Source: Corynebacterium glucuronolyticum
Lineage (GTDB): Bacteria; Actinomycetota; Actinomycetes; Mycobacteriales; Mycobacteriaceae
Direction of reading: 5' to 3'
NCBI GenBank assembly: GCA_022772305.1
Contig: JALFAQ010000067.1
Coordinates: forward strand, 1-64,000
Length of the DNA: 64,000 nt
Shown: piece after piece, positions 61,738 through 64,000 of the stretch
Position numbering within the stretch: the stretch's first letter is position 1
How the letters are laid out: each line of letters opens with the position of its first letter
Notes under the pieces: model-generated
Told to the model about the DNA's origin: nothing
Database searches by the model: none
What the model saw: the letters and a program-made list of their open reading frames with translations, nothing else
Program-made: the position numbers and the translations under genes

Positions 61738-63491
61738 TGGCAACCGAAAGAGTCGTTGTCGACCCGATCACGAGGATCGAGGGTCACCTCCGCATTGAGC
61801 TGGAGGCGGACGACAACAAGATTTCCAAGGCGTGGGCCGAAACCACCCAGTTCCGTGGCATCGAAACCGTGGTGAAGGGCCACGACCCGCGCGATGTGTG
61901 GGCCTTCGTCGGCCGTATCTGCGGCGTGTGCACGGGCACCCACTCCATCGCCAGCGTGACCGCCGTCGAGAACGCTCTCGATATCACGCTTCCTGACCAG
62001 GCGCGACGCATCCGCGAGCTGATTCTTGAGTCGCAGGAGGTACACGACCACGTTGTTCACTTCTATCACCTGCACGCGCTGGACTTCGTCAACGTCGTCT
62101 CCGCGGCGGAGGCCGACCCGCAGAAAGCCGTCGACTTCGCCAACTCCATCGGCTCGACGTGGTCGGGCAACAACGTGGACCGGTTCGCCGAGGTGAAAAA
62201 GACCATCCAGTCGATCCTCGACTCCGGCCAGCTGTCCGTCTTCACCGGCGGCTACTGGGACCATCCGGATTACCGGCTGCCTCCGGAGGCCAACCTCATG
62301 GCCGTCAGCCACTACCTGGACGCGCTCCAATTCCAGCGCTCCATCATCCGCATCAACACAGTGTTCGGTGGCAAGAACCCGCACCCGAACTTCCTCGTGG
62401 GCGGCATGGCATGCTCCATCGATCCGGACAAGTCGGAGACCGTCAACCAGGTCTCGCTCGACCAGATCAAGAAGTGGACGAAGGAAATCCACGATTTCGT
62501 GCGCAACTGCTACTTCCCGGATGCCGTTGCCATCATGGGCGCCTACAAGGACTATTTCGATATCGGCCAGAGTTCGCCGAACTTCATCGCCGTGGGTATG
62601 GCCGGAGCCACTTACGCGGGCGACCCCGCGGAATCCCGGACCCCGACGATCCACCCGGAGATCACGCCGGGAGTCTTCCTCGACGGCGATTTCCACACTA
62701 TGCACCCGTTCGAGCCGTGGAAGATCACCGAGGGCATTTCCTCCGCGTGGTACACGTACGAGGACGGCGACGAGGCGCAGCTCACCCCGGACGTGGGGGA
62801 GACCACCCCGCAGTACACGGGGCCGACCCCGCCGTACGAGTGGCTAGCCGACGACGAAAAGTACACGTGGTCGAAGGCCCCACGCTACGACGGCCGTGCC
62901 ATGCAGATGGGCCCCGTCGCCCGCGTCCTCCTCGCCTACAACCAGGGCGAACCCACTACGGTCACGCTTGTCGACGATGCCCTGAAAAACCTCGGCATCA
63001 CCCTCGAACAGCTAAACTCCACCGGTGGACGCACGCTCGCCCGCGCGGTCGAGTCCGTGACCACGGCAGACTTCATGATCGAAAAGACCTTGCCGGAGTT
63101 CCTCGACGGCCTCGCCCACGGCGATATCGACGTGTTCAACGGCTCCAAGTGGGAACCGTCCAGCTGGCCGAAGGAAACCAAGGGCATGGCCTTCATCGAG
63201 GTTGCCCGTGGCATGCTCAGCCACTACATCCACATCAAGGACCAGAAGGTAGAAAACTACCAGGCGGTGGTGCCCACCACGTGGCTAGCCTCCGGCCGCG
63301 ACAAGACCGGTCAGCTCGGCCCCTACGAGGAGGCACTCGCCGGCACGGGCCAGCACCCGCTCATCCGCAGCGACGAGCCCATCGAGGTGTTGCGCACCAT
63401 CCACTCCTTTGACCCGTGCATGGCCTGCGCCGTGCACATCATGGATCCGGAAGGCGAAGAATCCGGGCCGTTTACGGTGGTGACCGGATAA
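61737..63491 (+). CDS. hyaB: [NiFe] hydrogenase large subunit
   Basis: A 584-residue catalytic subunit. Ni-Fe ligands: RICGVCTGTH near the N-terminus and DPCMACAVH at the C-terminus. The last 17 residues after His are the tail removed by a maturation protease once nickel is in. GTG 61737 overlaps the hyaA stop by one base. Oxidises H2 and feeds electrons to the membrane through the cytochrome b next door. Confidence 0.95.
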   Translation: MATERVVVDPITRIEGHLRIELEADDNKISKAWAETTQFRGIETVVKGHDPRDVWAFVGRICGVCTGTHSIASVTAVENALDITLPDQARRIRELILESQEVHDHVVHFYHLHALDFVNVVSAAEADPQKAVDFANSIGSTWSGNNVDRFAEVKKTIQSILDSGQLSVFTGGYWDHPDYRLPPEANLMAVSHYLDALQFQRSIIRINTVFGGKNPHPNFLVGGMACSIDPDKSETVNQVSLDQIKKWTKEIHDFVRNCYFPDAVAIMGAYKDYFDIGQSSPNFIAVGMAGATYAGDPAESRTPTIHPEITPGVFLDGDFHTMHPFEPWKITEGISSAWYTYEDGDEAQLTPDVGETTPQYTGPTPPYEWLADDEKYTWSKAPRYDGRAMQMGPVARVLLAYNQGEPTTVTLVDDALKNLGITLEQLNSTGGRTLARAVESVTTADFMIEKTLPEFLDGLAHGDIDVFNGSKWEPSSWPKETKGMAFIEVARGMLSHYIHIKDQKVENYQAVVPTTWLASGRDKTGQLGPYEEALAGTGQHPLIRSDEPIEVLRTIHSFDPCMACAVHIMDPEGEESGPFTVVTG

Positions 63492-64000
63492 TGGCTGGCT
63501 CGAAGAAGCACACGCCTAAGAGCGGCGATGCCTTCCTCAAGGCAGAAACGGCGAAGAAGCACCGCGTTGAGGCGGCACTTCCCCCGCACTCGATCGAGGC
63601 GGAGCAGGAACGTCGCAGCCGCCCGTGGAAACCCCCGCAGGCGAATTACCCGTCCGTGAAGAGCCAGGCGGGCGAAAAGACGCGCCTCATGGAGGACGAT
63701 GACTTCATCGAGCTTCACCTGTGGCCCGCGGGCTTGCGCATTACTCACTGGTTGAACCTGTTCGCGGTAGTAATGCTCTCCGTGACGGGGTATTGCATCA
63801 TGGACCCGTTCCTCTTCTCGCCCAATACGGGCTCGACGGACACGGGCTTCCTCTTCGGCTGGATCCGCTTCATCCACATTTGCTGTGGTTTCCTGTGGTG
63901 CGCGATCGGCCTGGTGCGCCTGTATCTTCTTTTTGTGTCCAAGGCGAAGCAGACGCGGTGGCGTGGGCTGTGGCCGTGGTGGAAGAAGGAGGATCTGGTG
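63491..64000 (+). CDS. hyaC: [NiFe] hydrogenase cytochrome b subunit, cut by the window end
   Basis: The open frame runs from ATG 63491 (overlapping the hyaB TAA) to the window edge, 170 residues seen. A hydrophilic N-terminus of about 80 residues, then membrane helix with heme-type His (RITHWLNLFAVVMLSVTGYCI) and a second helix (FIHICCGFLWCAIGLVRLYLLF). It links hydrogenase to quinone. Confidence 0.88.
   Translation, partial: MAGSKKHTPKSGDAFLKAETAKKHRVEAALPPHSIEAEQERRSRPWKPPQANYPSVKSQAGEKTRLMEDDDFIELHLWPAGLRITHWLNLFAVVMLSVTGYCIMDPFLFSPNTGSTDTGFLFGWIRFIHICCGFLWCAIGLVRLYLLFVSKAKQTRWRGLWPWWKKEDLV

Overview
The window looks like a chromosomal segment of a Corynebacterium species. I infer this from many protein sequences and from gene neighbourhoods known from C. 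glutamicum and M. tuberculosis: pqo next to a PhoR/PhoS two-component system; purD-purB-purC followed by ptrB; a mus maltose uptake operon; purF-purM-DUF3073-ygfZ-pabC-FABP-lmeA-mshD-pstSCAB-phoU-dusB; actA; and cysE-cysK near ramA. mshD (mycothiol), RamA, MusI and the many leaderless-type promoters also fit Corynebacteriales. No database search was run.

Layout. 1-2280: right end of a prophage (endolysin end, holin-like and membrane genes, tandem short repeats, a tRNA-like 3' fragment taken as the attachment site). 2401-4353: wreck of a siderophore ABC transporter behind a DtxR-like box. 4353-15982: pyruvate:quinone oxidoreductase, phosphate-type two-component system, ferredoxin and HIT proteins, purD-purB, two small exported proteins (one frameshifted), purC and protease II. 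16038-23351: a deacetylase-like protein, a small protein, and the mus sugar ABC operon (ATPase, kinase-like protein, lipoprotein, two permeases, MusI) behind a GlxR-like site. 23414-31933: exported protein, stand-alone trpD, TetR regulator, esterase plus aminoacyl-phosphatidylglycerol synthase-like pair, HNH protein, SCP2-like protein, and a VIT1/CCC1 metal transporter behind a second DtxR-like box. 31945-45388: purF-purM, folate-linked and mycothiol genes, pst operon, phoU, dusB. 45577-53259: acetate CoA-transferase, tRNA genes (Lys; Glu-Asp-Asp-Phe), cysE/cysK, the acetate regulator RamA, a cobalamin adenosyltransferase and MscL. 53362-64000: murA, then a [NiFe] hydrogenase locus (hypC-hypD-hypE, hypF on the other strand, hypA-hypB, then small subunit, large subunit and cytochrome b, the last cut by the window end).

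How it fits together. The phosphate response is represented twice: the regulator pair at 6.3-8.4 kb and its likely target pst operon at 39 kb, which has an 11-bp-period tandem repeat of the PhoR type. Acetate and pyruvate metabolism has pqo, actA and ramA. Sulfur assimilation has cysE/cysK with an McbR-type operator. The hydrogenase locus encodes all six Hyp maturation proteins and the three-part membrane enzyme; its maturation protease would lie outside the window.

The most notable non-textbook signals are three very short divergent intergenic regions carrying back-to-back leaderless promoters, the decayed siderophore locus that keeps its iron box, intra-operon hairpins after both solute-binding genes (musE, pstS), a perfect inverted repeat in front of the TetR gene, and a composite cysK operator. 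I did not see a convincing wholly new defence or mobile system.
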